Below are positions 17,137 to 26,063 of a stretch of 64,000 bases of DNA, piece after piece. Both the position numbers and the translations under genes were made by a program. The stretch's first letter is position 1. Every line of letters starts with the position of its first letter. The DNA is from Parachlamydia sp. AcF125 (GTDB lineage Bacteria; Chlamydiota; Chlamydiia; Chlamydiales; Parachlamydiaceae): contig NZ_JAEMUD010000004.1 in the NCBI RefSeq assembly GCF_018342475.1, positions 1-64,000 of the forward strand, given 5' to 3'. The notes beneath the pieces are model-generated. The model saw only the letters and a list, made by a program, of their open reading frames with translations. It did not search any database and had not been told where the DNA came from.

Positions 17137-18175
17137 CTTTTAAACTCCTAATAATAGTCAGAGAGAGATCATTTTCACTAAATATGAGACATACTTTGGC
17201 AGAAAGTCTAATCCTTAAATGTTGAAAATTGCAAATTAAACCATTCTTTCGTTAAGCAAAACTTCTTATCTACTTGCTTTATCATCTCTTTTGCACTTTC
17301 AACCGGGTATGTTATTTTTTATTCCATTAATCCAGGCATGTAATCCAGGCATGGCGGTCTCCTAAGCTACCTTTCTTAGTTCTCTCCATGCGCAACTTCT
17401 AATTTCTGTCTTTGTGGCGTTTATCCCTTGCGCCTTGCCAGCCTGAGATTTTCACTGGCGCGAGAATTTTTTTAAAATGGCAACTTCACTTAATTCCCTT
17501 TCAATGAGTTCGATTGCTTTGCAGAAATTTTTCCTCCTTCGGCGGAAATTCAGAGATGCTGCCCTTTTTTGCTCAATTAACCGTGAAAGAGCTCTTTTTC
17601 TTACCAAGGAGGGAGCCCTAAAAGCCCTTGTTTTTCCGCTTTGCAAAACGTCTACGTAAGCGAGATTATCCTCTTATTCCTTTTGCAGTCCCCTTCTCCC
17701 CATTCAACCCCGCTATGCAAGTCCCATTTCATATGCCCTTCTTTATAAAGCTTAGTTAAGGGATTAGCATTAAAATCCAAACAGTCTCGAGACCGCTCCT
17801 TTATTCACTTTAGTTTTTGTGTGGTATCAAGCAATTAAAGGATTGCGATGACTATGCCGTTTTTTGAACAACTCTCAAGAGGATTTTGACTTATTAATGA
17901 TATTTTCACTGAAACTTATCGAAAATAATATCGCTAAGAAAAGGAAAACGACGGTTCGAAAAACATGAAAAAAGTCTTATCATAGGGAAACGGGGATTAA
18001 TTCGCAAGCAGACCAGAAGCAATCCTCAAGCTTCGGCTTTTATCCTTATTAAAAGCAAAAAACTAGGTCAAAATTAAGTTTTGGAACAAGACAAACGGGC
18101 TTTGGTCAACAGCCTATACAGGCGACAACTAAGCAATCCCCCGGAGCTGCGCGCTCATTAAATCCTTTCTGTCAC
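17137..18175. other. Long intergenic stretch between topA and phosphoesterase gene
   Basis: About 1 kb without a recognisable gene. It has a tandem 13-bp repeat (17328-17353) and overlapping 60-codon ORFs around 17452-17659 on both strands, neither with a ribosome site nor a known motif. A coding-like run near 17860-17970 (plus, RFLNNSQEDFDLLMIFSLK) ends in a stop and may be a relic. The topA promoter should lie in the first 100 bases, not resolved. Confidence 0.4.
17328..17353 (+). repeat. Tandem 13-bp duplication
   Basis: TAATCCAGGCATG occurs twice head to tail in non-coding sequence upstream of topA. It looks like a replication-slippage product. Confidence 0.8.
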
Positions 18176-18943
18176 TTAATGCCTTTCAAGGATATCCTCA
18201 TAAATTTTGACGGGCATAAAATCGACATAATCTCCTGCCACAAGCTTATATTGAATCCCATTTTTTTCCCCAAAGAGGGAAACACCCAGATTGACATTGT
18301 GTAAATGCCCGAAAACGCAAATGTTAACCCGGTATTTCTCTAACAGCTTTGAGGCAGCTGAAGGTTCGAGTGTGGCGCCAATAGGTGGGTAATGAGTCAT
18401 CACAATCCGAACTTTATCTGAGTCTTTAAATCCTTTTAAACTCGCCTCTAATCTCCCCAATTCTCGCGTAAAAATCTTTTTGGTTTCTTCTGTATTCTCT
18501 TGATCGGCCGTTTTTTGGGTTGCCGGATTTTCTACATAGGGAATATAAGCGTCAAACGTGTATTCTGGAGTGTCCCATAACCGTGCTCCTCCAATTCCAA
18601 TCCCCTTCCAGTGAAAGACGTTATTTTGGATCACGTGCATAGAGGGAGGGAGAATTTTCTGAAGTTTGCTTAAAGAAGACCACCAATAGTCGTGATTGCC
18701 CTTTAGCAAAATTTTTGTCCCCGGCAATTGGGCAATCCATTCGAGATCAGGTCGCGCTTCCTCTATTTCTTTCCCCCACGAAATGTCCCCGGGAATTAAA
18801 ACTAAATCCTCTTCAGCGACACATGAACGCCAATTCGCCTCAATTTTTTGGGTCCACTTTTCCCATCGTTCTCCAAAAATATCCATTTGTTTGTCAGGCA
18901 CCCCAAATGATAGATGCAGATCTGCAAGAGCCCAAATACGCAT
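18176..18943 (-). CDS. Calcineurin-like metallophosphoesterase
   Basis: 255 aa with the full metallophosphoesterase motif set: ADLHLSFG at the N-terminus, PGDISWGKE near residue 52, LLKGNHDYWW near 79-88, MTHYPPIG near 184 and FGHLHNVN near 212. These residues bind a two-metal centre that hydrolyses phosphomono- or diesters. The substrate is unknown. It starts 6 bases after glgC ends, so both are transcribed together, and the same neighbourhood exists in Chlamydia. A link to sugar-nucleotide or glycogen metabolism is only suggested by position. No signal peptide, so cytoplasmic. Confidence 0.88.
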   Translation of the reverse strand: MRIWALADLHLSFGVPDKQMDIFGERWEKWTQKIEANWRSCVAEEDLVLIPGDISWGKEIEEARPDLEWIAQLPGTKILLKGNHDYWWSSLSKLQKILPPSMHVIQNNVFHWKGIGIGGARLWDTPEYTFDAYIPYVENPATQKTADQENTEETKKIFTRELGRLEASLKGFKDSDKVRIVMTHYPPIGATLEPSAASKLLEKYRVNICVFGHLHNVNLGVSLFGEKNGIQYKLVAGDYVDFMPVKIYEDILERH

Positions 18944-18949
18944 ATTCGC

Positions 18950-20263
18950 CTATATGATAAAACCGTCTGGCAAGTTAGCTCCCCGCGGAACGATGATTAC
19001 CCCATCTCGGATAAAGACATGCTCACCGTCAAACGTAGTTAACCGATTTTTGTTAATCAACTGAACACCATCTCCAATATTAACGTATTTGTCAATAATT
19101 GCACGCTCAATCACGCAATCTTTTCCTATAGATAACTTGGAAGGCCGATTTTTGATTTGTACAGGCGGAGCGTAAAATTCATTTCCCATCACATACGAAT
19201 TTCGAATAGTTGTCCCTTTTTTAATAACAGAACGGGGACCTAATATGCTATGGGTGACAGTGGAAGCTTCTACAATCGATCCCTCACATATAATCGATTG
19301 ATCAATTTGACTCTTTAATATTTTAGCCCCCGGTAAATAGGAACGGCTAGTATAAATAGGATAGCCTTCATCATAATAATTAAAAGGGGGATAGGGGCGT
19401 GTTAAGGCAATATTGGCTTCATAGAAAGAGCCGATCGTTCCAATATCTTCCCAATATCCATGGTAAAGATAAGTAAAAGCTCCCCCTTCTTTAACCTTCG
19501 TGGGAATTAGGTGCTTTCCAAAATCTTCTCGCGGATCCGCATGCAATAAATCAAAAAGCACCTCTCTTTTAAAAAGATAGATCCCCATAGACCCTAGATA
19601 GTTTTTTCCCTCCTCATGGGGTAAATAAAAAGGGCTCAAATCCTCCTCTGTTTTAGGTTTCTCGCAAAAGTCTATAATTTGACATGCCTCGTTAACCTTT
19701 AAAATTCCCATGCGAGAGGCATCTTTTGCATTCACAGGCAATGAAGCTACAACCAAATCGGCATCATTATGACGAGCAAATTGCAGCATGGGCCGAAAGT
19801 CCATATTGTAAAGCTGATCCCCTGAAAGAATTAAAAAATAATCGACAGGAGTCTCCAGAAAACATTCGAGGCTTTGTCTCACCGCATCAGCTGTGCCTTG
19901 GTACCATGTTTTTTTATGGGGCTTTTGTTCTGCAGGCAGTAATTCAATAAAACCCCCTGAAAAAGGATCAAATTGGTAGGTGCGGAAAATATGCTGATGA
20001 AGGGATGAAGAGAGAAATTGAGTCAGAATAAAAATTTTCTGATAACCCGAGTTTAAAGAATTCGATATGGAAAAATCAATTAATCGATAACGCCCCCCCA
20101 CAGGGATAGCAGGTTTACATCGAGAAAGAGTTAAAGGGAAAAGGCGAACACCTTCTCCTCCTCCTAAAATAATAGATGCGACTCTTTCTGTGCGGGGGAC
20201 ATGCAAATTAGTTAGCTGCGTTTGCGAAAGCATTTTTTCATTTGGAATAGTTAGCAAAGACAT
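18950..20263 (-). CDS. glgC: Glucose-1-phosphate adenylyltransferase GlgC
   Basis: Makes ADP-glucose from ATP and glucose-1-phosphate, the committed step of bacterial glycogen synthesis. 437 aa. The nucleotide-binding loop LGGGEGVRLFPLT lies at about residues 33-45, the catalytic-Asp region LILSGDQLYNMDF follows near 140, FCEKPKTEEDL near 195 and the GSMGIYLFKREVL segment near 220. The C-terminal third is a left-handed beta-helix with hexapeptide-like repeats (SVIKKGTTIRNSYVMG). The start at 20263 gives about 27 residues before the core; Met11 is an alternative. Chlamydiae store glycogen, so the role fits. No other glg genes are nearby. Confidence 0.95.
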   Translation of the reverse strand: MSLLTIPNEKMLSQTQLTNLHVPRTERVASIILGGGEGVRLFPLTLSRCKPAIPVGGRYRLIDFSISNSLNSGYQKIFILTQFLSSSLHQHIFRTYQFDPFSGGFIELLPAEQKPHKKTWYQGTADAVRQSLECFLETPVDYFLILSGDQLYNMDFRPMLQFARHNDADLVVASLPVNAKDASRMGILKVNEACQIIDFCEKPKTEEDLSPFYLPHEEGKNYLGSMGIYLFKREVLFDLLHADPREDFGKHLIPTKVKEGGAFTYLYHGYWEDIGTIGSFYEANIALTRPYPPFNYYDEGYPIYTSRSYLPGAKILKSQIDQSIICEGSIVEASTVTHSILGPRSVIKKGTTIRNSYVMGNEFYAPPVQIKNRPSKLSIGKDCVIERAIIDKYVNIGDGVQLINKNRLTTFDGEHVFIRDGVIIVPRGANLPDGFII

Positions 20264-21138
20264 TCTTTCTCACTGGTTGGGTTTTCAAGGTCACCTTATG
20301 AAAAAGCTTAGTTTTGTGCAAAAGAATTTTTTGCTTGGAGCGAAGCAAACGAATGGGGCGTGGCTAGGAAACCAAGCATTCTACTAGGGTGTGAGCGATG
20401 CGACATATAAAAATTTAATCTTCCTTGCAGCTACAGGGATTCGAAACCCGTTGCACAAGGGCTTTAATCTTTGGCTACCTGACTTTGGTGAATCTCTTTC
20501 GAACGCTCTTTTCTTAAAGATTTTATAGAATTTTGCTCAAATTTTTCTTTAGCTTGTTTTTTATCTATCCTAGCTGGCTATGCCAAAAAGCGAGGCAAAA
20601 AAAGGGAATAAAGGCCAAAAACCTACATAAAAAAAATTTCGAAAAAGCGCCATTTATTAGCGACTGTTCTGCCATAGCTGATCTGTTTAGTAAGCCACGC
20701 CGAGGAAATAATCTAGCTTATTAAGCATAGAATATTGAGAAAAGAAAAAGAAAAATTTTATCCTATGTCATTTTAAGGAGGCCCATTCCACCTTTTGGCT
20801 TTTTAAAAGGTGGAGGTAAAGCTCGGAGGATTTACTACTCTCTCCACATTAAAATAGGTTAAATAGGCAAATACTTTGCTTTTTTTTTGATTTCAAAAAA
20901 GCCTTTCAAGGGTAATTTTTAAAATAAATTAACCGCAAATTTAAAATCTGATTTTCTCTTGTTCCTTATTTGGCAATTAGCTATTGTGGATGGTTGAGAA
21001 TTTTACTAAGTTTGGGCATCAAGCTCAGGGTTTAAATTTCAAAATCTTGCTTACATGTTTGAATCGCAAAACGCCATACCATTTTTGGCGAGATACCCAT
21101 ACGTGTTTACAAGATGTAATGGACTAAGAGGAGGAATT
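20264..21138. other. Intergenic stretch between glgC and nadC units
   Basis: About 875 bases. It contains a 9-bp stem hairpin CCACCTTTT / AAAAGGTGG (about 20788-20813) without a T-run, several poly-A/T tracts and a 63-codon ORF (20533-20724) without a ribosome site or motif. Nothing in it can be called as a gene. Divergent promoters for glgC and the plus-strand unit should be here. Confidence 0.4.
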
Positions 21139-21354
21139 ATGGCCTTTAAATTTAGCAAAGATTTAAAACTCATTTTACATCCTTACATGTTTGTTCTCAA
21201 AGAAGGTAAAATTCAAGAAAACATGCTCGACTATTCTTTGATGATGTTACAAGTAAGTTGTCCTGAGACAATTAAATCCCCCTCCTATGAAAAAAAAAAC
21301 CCATCTTTCCCCGGATTTGAATGGGATTTTTACCACAATTCAGCGCGACTTTAG
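21139..21354 (+). CDS. Possible small protein of unknown function
   Basis: 71 codons from the ATG at 21139, preceded by an excellent ribosome site (AGAGGAGGAATT directly before ATG). It begins MAFKFSKDLKLILHPYMFVL and ends YHNSARL. No motif, signal peptide or clear membrane helix is recognisable. The frame is open further upstream to 21055, but the strong ribosome site picks 21139. It ends 13 bases before the likely nadC start, so it would be a leader gene of that operon. It could be a genuine small protein or the remnant of a longer gene. Confidence 0.45.
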   Translation: MAFKFSKDLKLILHPYMFVLKEGKIQENMLDYSLMMLQVSCPETIKSPSYEKKNPSFPGFEWDFYHNSARL

Positions 21355-21367
21355 TTCTTTAAATAAA

Positions 21368-22240
21368 ATGCATTTTATGGATATCACAAATTATATTGAC
21401 CTTTTGCTTGATACCGCTCTTAAAGAAGATATTAGAACTGGAGATATCACTTCAGAAGCTTGTATTCCTGAAGACGCCATCTTGACAGGGCGATTTATTG
21501 TAAAACAGGCAGGCGTTTTGGCTGGCTTGCCATTTCTATCTCTCTTATTTAAAAAAATTGATCCAAACATCCAAGTACAACTTTTAGTTCCGGAAGGATC
21601 TTATCAAAAAGCTGGCACATTCATTGCCAAAGTGTTTGGCCCCGCGCGCGGCATTTTTAGCGGAGAACGGGTGGCTCTTAACCTTTTACAGCATGCTTCC
21701 GGCATAGCGACCCTTACTAATCAATATGTAAGAAAGGTGAGCGGTTTTGACTGCTCGATACTAGATACGCGCAAAACCCTACCAGGTTTAAGGGCTTTAG
21801 AAAAATACGCTGTGACTGTTGGAGGAGGGGTTAATCACCGTTTCGGGCTTGATGATAGGCTGATCATTAAGCGCAACCACTTGGCTTTTGTGGGTACGAG
21901 TACGCCCCATCCTATCCAAGAAGCAGTTAGGCGAGTTAGAAATCATTGTCCCGACCTTCCTATTGAAATTGAAATTCACGCTATCGACCAGCTCGCAGAA
22001 GCCTTAAATACCGAAGCTGAAACCATTATGCTATGCCGAATGCCTCCCCATGAAATCAAGAAATGCGTGCATTTCATTCGCAAAACTAACAAAAAAGTTT
22101 TTATCGAATCTCTGGGAACAATTACGCTTGAAACCATTCAAGCTTATGCTGAAACAGGTGTAGATGGAATTTCACTTGGTTCACTTACCTTATCTTCACA
22201 TGCTTTGGATATCGCAATGCGTTTAGCATCAAGTGACTAA
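21368..22240 (+). CDS. nadC: Nicotinate-nucleotide pyrophosphorylase (carboxylating)
   Basis: NadC converts quinolinate and PRPP to nicotinate mononucleotide in NAD synthesis. From ATG 21368 it has about 290 aa, the usual size. Family motifs are KEDIRTGDITSEA near the N-terminus, FSGERVALNLLQHASGIAT, ILDTRKTLPGLRALEKYAV and GGGVNHRFGLDDRLIIKRNH, with the phosphate-binding end ESLGTITLETI and GVDGISLGSLT. An ORF extension to 21287 exists, but Met at 21368 or 21377 matches the family start (DITNYIDLLLDTALKED). No nadA or nadB is in the window, so the source of quinolinate cannot be judged here. groEL follows after 28 bases. Confidence 0.92.
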   Translation: MHFMDITNYIDLLLDTALKEDIRTGDITSEACIPEDAILTGRFIVKQAGVLAGLPFLSLLFKKIDPNIQVQLLVPEGSYQKAGTFIAKVFGPARGIFSGERVALNLLQHASGIATLTNQYVRKVSGFDCSILDTRKTLPGLRALEKYAVTVGGGVNHRFGLDDRLIIKRNHLAFVGTSTPHPIQEAVRRVRNHCPDLPIEIEIHAIDQLAEALNTEAETIMLCRMPPHEIKKCVHFIRKTNKKVFIESLGTITLETIQAYAETGVDGISLGSLTLSSHALDIAMRLASSD

Positions 22241-22268
22241 CATACGAAAAAACTTAAGGAGAAAAAAC

Positions 22269-23867
22269 ATGTCTTCAACACCCAAGCAAATTATTTTTGA
22301 AGAAGAAGCACGAGAGCTATTGCTTTCAGGAATCAAGAAACTTGCTGATGTCGTCGCTTTTACTTTAGGCCCTAAAGGACGCAACGTTGGATTGGAAAAA
22401 AGTTGGGGGGCTCCTACAATTACCAACGATGGTAACAGCATTGTTAAAGAAATCAATGTCAAATGCGTTTATGAGAACATGGGCGTATCCATGGGAAAAG
22501 AAGTCGTCCAAAAAATTAAAGAGAAATGCGGAGATGGAACGACCAGCGGAACTCTTCTATTGAGCGCGTTAGTCGAAAATGGAGTGAAATTCATCGCTTC
22601 TGGAGCAAGCCCCATCGGAATCAAAAGGGGAATTGATAAAGCGGTAGAAGCTGTTGTAAAAGAAATTTCTTCATCTGCAATTGCTGTAAAAAGTTCGCAA
22701 GAAATTAAGCACATTGCCATTGCTTCAGCCTCTGGTAACGAAGAAATTGGGAACCTAATTGCTGATGCCATGGAAAAAGTGGGCAAATCTGGTGTCATTA
22801 CCATTGAAGAAGCCAAAGGAATTGATACAACCCTTGAAATTGTAGAAGGGATGCAATTTGATCGAGGCTATATTAGCTCTTATTTCTGCACAGATTCAGA
22901 TAAGATGGTCGCCGAAATGACCAATCCCCAGATCCTGCTTATCGATCGAAAAATCGGAAGCATCCATGAGTTGCTTCCTATCCTTCAAGCATCTGCCTCT
23001 GCCGCAAAAGAGCTCCTCATTGTTGCAGAAGACATCGAAGGCGATGCCTTGTCTACGCTCGTGGTTAATAAACTCCGCGGAACACTCAAAGTTGTCGCAG
23101 TTAAATCGCCTGGATTTGGGGATCGTAGAAAAGCCCTGCTTCAAGATATTGCCGTTTTAACAGGGGCCACCGTGATTTCAGAAGAGGCGGGAATGTCGCT
23201 AAACGAAATCCCCACGGCTGCTCTTGGCTCTGCTGAAAAAATTGTCGTAAGCAAAGAAAACACAGTCATTATTCATGGAGCGGGCTCCCCAGCCGACATT
23301 GAAGCAAGAATCAAGCAAATTGAGAAGGAAATTGAAAATTCCAAAAGTTCCTACGACAAAGAAAAGTTAGAAGAGCGTAAAGCCAAGCTAAGCGGGGGCG
23401 TCGCAGTCATTCGTGTAGGAGCTGCCACAGAACCGGAACTCAAACAAAAAAAGCAAGTATTTGAAGACAGTTTAAACTCTACCAAAGCAGCTTTGGAAGA
23501 AGGAATTGTACCTGGTGGAGGTGTGGCCTTATTACGTTCAAAAAGAGCAATCGGCCAATTAAAACTAGAAGGAGATGAAGCGCTTGGAGCCGCGATTGTG
23601 GAAAAAGCTTGCGAAACACCGCTTAAGCAAATTGTGTCTAATGCTGGTATTGACGGTTCTATTGTATTAGCTGACGTTCTCAAAGCGTCCTATAACTTTG
23701 GTTTCAATGTCCTTTCCCATAAAGTGGAAGATTTAGTTGAAGCTGGCGTGATCGATCCTGCTAAAGTGGTTAAAAATGCACTCATCTATGCGGCTTCTGT
23801 GGCAGGAATTGTGCTTATTTCTGAAGCCTTAATTGCCGATGCTCCTGAAGAAGAGGACGAAGAGTAA
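22269..23867 (+). CDS. GroEL-family chaperonin paralog without GGM tail
   Basis: Chaperonin 60 of 532 aa starting at ATG 22269 with AAGGAG just upstream. The ATPase residues are kept: LGPKGRNVGL, TNDGNSIV (Asp52 position), CGDGTTSGT (Asp87 position) and FEDSLNSTKAALEEG (Asp398 position). The apical substrate/GroES-binding residues are also kept (RGYISSYF, ELLPIL, LSTLVVNKLRG). The C-terminus ends APEEEDEE in place of the GGM repeat, and no groES gene lies beside it. Chlamydiae carry three groEL copies; only one pairs with groES. This is therefore one of the accessory copies (GroEL2 or GroEL3 type), but which is not decidable here. It follows nadC closely and ends at a strong terminator. Confidence 0.93.
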   Translation: MSSTPKQIIFEEEARELLLSGIKKLADVVAFTLGPKGRNVGLEKSWGAPTITNDGNSIVKEINVKCVYENMGVSMGKEVVQKIKEKCGDGTTSGTLLLSALVENGVKFIASGASPIGIKRGIDKAVEAVVKEISSSAIAVKSSQEIKHIAIASASGNEEIGNLIADAMEKVGKSGVITIEEAKGIDTTLEIVEGMQFDRGYISSYFCTDSDKMVAEMTNPQILLIDRKIGSIHELLPILQASASAAKELLIVAEDIEGDALSTLVVNKLRGTLKVVAVKSPGFGDRRKALLQDIAVLTGATVISEEAGMSLNEIPTAALGSAEKIVVSKENTVIIHGAGSPADIEARIKQIEKEIENSKSSYDKEKLEERKAKLSGGVAVIRVGAATEPELKQKKQVFEDSLNSTKAALEEGIVPGGGVALLRSKRAIGQLKLEGDEALGAAIVEKACETPLKQIVSNAGIDGSIVLADVLKASYNFGFNVLSHKVEDLVEAGVIDPAKVVKNALIYAASVAGIVLISEALIADAPEEEDEE

Positions 23868-23884
23868 CACTCTTTTATTAAACG

Positions 23885-23914
23885 GGCGCAGTGAGCTATC
23901 ACTGCGCCTTTCTA
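23885..23914 (+). terminator. Terminator after groEL paralog
   Basis: Perfect 10-bp stem GGCGCAGTGA / TCACTGCGCC with loop GCTA, followed by TTTCT, 17 bases after the groEL stop. It separates the nadC-groEL unit from the ABC importer genes. Confidence 0.8.
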
Positions 23915-23931
23915 CTAAGCGGTTTTCATCC

Positions 23932-25062
23932 ATGAATTTCACTGGGCACTACTCTCTTCCTTATTTATTTGGGGGGATGTGGATTGCAATTTGGTGGGCG
24001 GCCGCTTTTTATGGATTTTCCTCAAACCCAAATTTCTCTCTCATTCCTCCTCAAGACCTTGCGCCAATGGATGCGACTTTAAATCGTGTTCAATTGCAAA
24101 AAGCCTTGCAAGGAGATGTAGCGGTCATTGAAGCGCTACTGATAAAATGGCATTTAAAAACCCAAGCCCTCAAAGAAGAAGGAATATCTCCTACTTATCA
24201 GCTCGAAACCTCTGAGCTTCTTGAAGCGCTTTTACTCTCAGAAATTTTGGGCAAAACAGACGAAAAACCTCCTCAAAAATTTTTAGCCCAAACTTACCCA
24301 TCCGCTTGTTTTCTCCTATCCCTTCTGCTACCTAATAATATCACCGCCATACCGGATGGTTTCCAACATCAAACTCAATTCTATGATTCTTCATTTTTAG
24401 AAAAAATTCCGCTCAATCGCTCTTTGTTTTCTCTGGAAGCCCTTTGGAAGGCAAAACCTGCTGCTGCGTTTATTTCTCCTTATTCCAATCCCGCCTTTGT
24501 GTCTGCTCTACACAGGCTCCAGATCCCTTGCCTCTTACTTCCCCATGCTTATCAAATCAAGCAGGTAGAAAACGTTCTTCAAACAATCGGTTTTTATACA
24601 GCGTCTTCTAGGAAAGCCAAGTTACTTTCTCTCTTTATGAAGGCGGCTTTACACGCAATCGATACCAAGATTAGCGAAGCTTATTTCCGTGCAAAAAAAA
24701 ACCTCCATTCTCTTAAACCTCTTCTTTTGTTCCACCATTTGCAATTTACTGCCGCAGCCAAACATACGCTTGCTGGCGAATTCATGGATCGCCTTCGTTT
24801 TCAAAATTTTACTCACTCCTCAATCACTTCCGAGTCTCTTAAAAAACTGGATCCTGATCTTCTCATTATCGCTTCTCAAAATGGTGAAACATCTCAGCGG
24901 GAGCTCACTCACCTCCCCCTATTCACCGTGTTAAAAGTAGCCAAGTTAAACCGTATTTTTTGGGTAGATTCAAGTGTGCAGCAATCCGCTTCCCAATTCT
25001 GTGTGCTAGCCTACTACGATTTAGCTTGTCCCATTATCGCCTGCATTTCGGAGGAACGATGA
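23932..25062 (+). CDS. Periplasmic metal/siderophore-type binding protein of ABC importer
   Basis: 376 aa from the ATG at 23932; the frame is open to 23833, but that would run through the groEL tail and terminator. An N-terminal hydrophobic segment (about residues 10-28) is a signal peptide or anchor. The order of short strands and helices (AAFISPYSNPAFVSALHR, LQIPCLLLPHA, VLQTIGFYTASSRKAKLL, LDPDLLIIASQNG) fits class III periplasmic binding proteins such as FecB/BtuF, though identity looks low. The next two genes encode a FecCD-type permease and an ATPase, which supports the role. The ligand is unknown: iron-siderophore, haem or cobalamin are all possible. Confidence 0.65.
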   Translation: MNFTGHYSLPYLFGGMWIAIWWAAAFYGFSSNPNFSLIPPQDLAPMDATLNRVQLQKALQGDVAVIEALLIKWHLKTQALKEEGISPTYQLETSELLEALLLSEILGKTDEKPPQKFLAQTYPSACFLLSLLLPNNITAIPDGFQHQTQFYDSSFLEKIPLNRSLFSLEALWKAKPAAAFISPYSNPAFVSALHRLQIPCLLLPHAYQIKQVENVLQTIGFYTASSRKAKLLSLFMKAALHAIDTKISEAYFRAKKNLHSLKPLLLFHHLQFTAAAKHTLAGEFMDRLRFQNFTHSSITSESLKKLDPDLLIIASQNGETSQRELTHLPLFTVLKVAKLNRIFWVDSSVQQSASQFCVLAYYDLACPIIACISEER

Positions 25063-26060
25063 TAAGATCCCTGTTTGCTAAAAAGATCCCTTTGCTGCTC
25101 TTTACGGCTTACTTTTTAGCGGTAGTCGCCACTTTAGTCCAAGGAGAAATTCCGTGGAATGAGGTGTGGGAAGATTTGGTCAGCCGATGGCAATCCGACC
25201 CTCCTGCTTGGAACCCTTTATGGGATGATCGTTTACCTCGTCTTCTGGTGCTCTCTTTCACAGGAGCTTCTCTTCCTGTAGCCGGTATCATTATGCAATC
25301 TATTTTTCGCAATCCTTTAGCCTCTCCTAGCATTTTAGGCGTATCTTCTGGAGCTAGTCTTAGTGCTTTATTTGCCTTTATTTTTGGTTGGAAAAGCCTC
25401 TCTCCCTGTATTCTTCCCCTGGCCTGTGTAGGGGGAGCTTTTATTGCTTTGCTTTGTGTGTATAAGTTGGGCCGTTTCCACACCTCGCATGCCTTTATTT
25501 TAGCGGGAATGGCTATCTCTACGCTTATCACTGCGGGGCAAGATTTCCTCCTGCATGCTCTGCGAAATGAGAGGGACCTTTTGCAAACCTTAGCCGAGTG
25601 GCAAAGTGGCTTTTCAGGAAATGCGAATTGGCAACACGTTTATATGCAGTTCCCCTTAACATCTTTAGGATTAGCAGGATGCTGGCTTTACAGAAGAGAA
25701 ATCGATCTGTTTTCATTTGGTGAAGAACACGCTGCAGCGCTGGGAGTCGATGTGGTCAGGACACGCTGGCATTTGTTTATCTGCGTAGCGCTTTTAACAG
25801 GCAGCTCAATCGCAGTCTTAGGAATAATCCCCTTTCTCGGACTTATTCTTCCCCATACCATGCGCCTTATCCATCGGCCTACAGCCAAAGAACTCATCCC
25901 ATGGAGCGCCTTTGGAGGAGCTTTTTTGTTGGTCGGGATCGACCTCTTTCTTCGTTACTATCAGTTCCAATATGTGAGTTTGGGAAATCTTACCGCGCTA
26001 ATTGGAGGATTTTTTTTTCTTTATTTACTCTTAAACCAGTCTGCATACCCTAGTCTTTGA
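25059..26060 (+). CDS. FecCD/BtuC-type ABC importer permease
   Basis: 333 aa inner-membrane permease with about nine to ten helices. Signatures of the FecCD family are DRLPRLLVLSFTGASLPVAG, IFRNPLASPSILGVSSGAS and FGEEHAAALGVDV (coupling helix for the ATPase), then IIPFLGLILPHTMR near the C-terminus. The true start is ATG 25059, which overlaps the TGA of the binding protein (ATGA) and follows GGAGGAACG; a longer in-frame ORF to 24960 lies inside the upstream gene and is rejected. It works with the genes on either side to import a metal chelate or cofactor. Confidence 0.92.
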   Translation: MIRSLFAKKIPLLLFTAYFLAVVATLVQGEIPWNEVWEDLVSRWQSDPPAWNPLWDDRLPRLLVLSFTGASLPVAGIIMQSIFRNPLASPSILGVSSGASLSALFAFIFGWKSLSPCILPLACVGGAFIALLCVYKLGRFHTSHAFILAGMAISTLITAGQDFLLHALRNERDLLQTLAEWQSGFSGNANWQHVYMQFPLTSLGLAGCWLYRREIDLFSFGEEHAAALGVDVVRTRWHLFICVALLTGSSIAVLGIIPFLGLILPHTMRLIHRPTAKELIPWSAFGGAFLLVGIDLFLRYYQFQYVSLGNLTALIGGFFFLYLLLNQSAYPSL

Positions 26061-26063
26061 ACG

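Noticed and set aside
17452-17659. Overlapping short ORFs on both strands between topA and the phosphoesterase gene
   Set aside because: Both are about 60 codons, lack ribosome sites, and the composition (Arg/Lys-rich or Phe/Leu-rich) fits antisense chance ORFs.
20433-20460. GGGATTCGAAACCCG segment that resembles a tRNA T-arm
   Set aside because: The loop residues do not fit the GTTCRANYC consensus on either strand, and no D-arm, anticodon arm or acceptor partner is found around it.
20533-20724. 63-codon plus-strand ORF between glgC and nadC
   Set aside because: No ribosome site, low-complexity Lys/Phe content and no motif.
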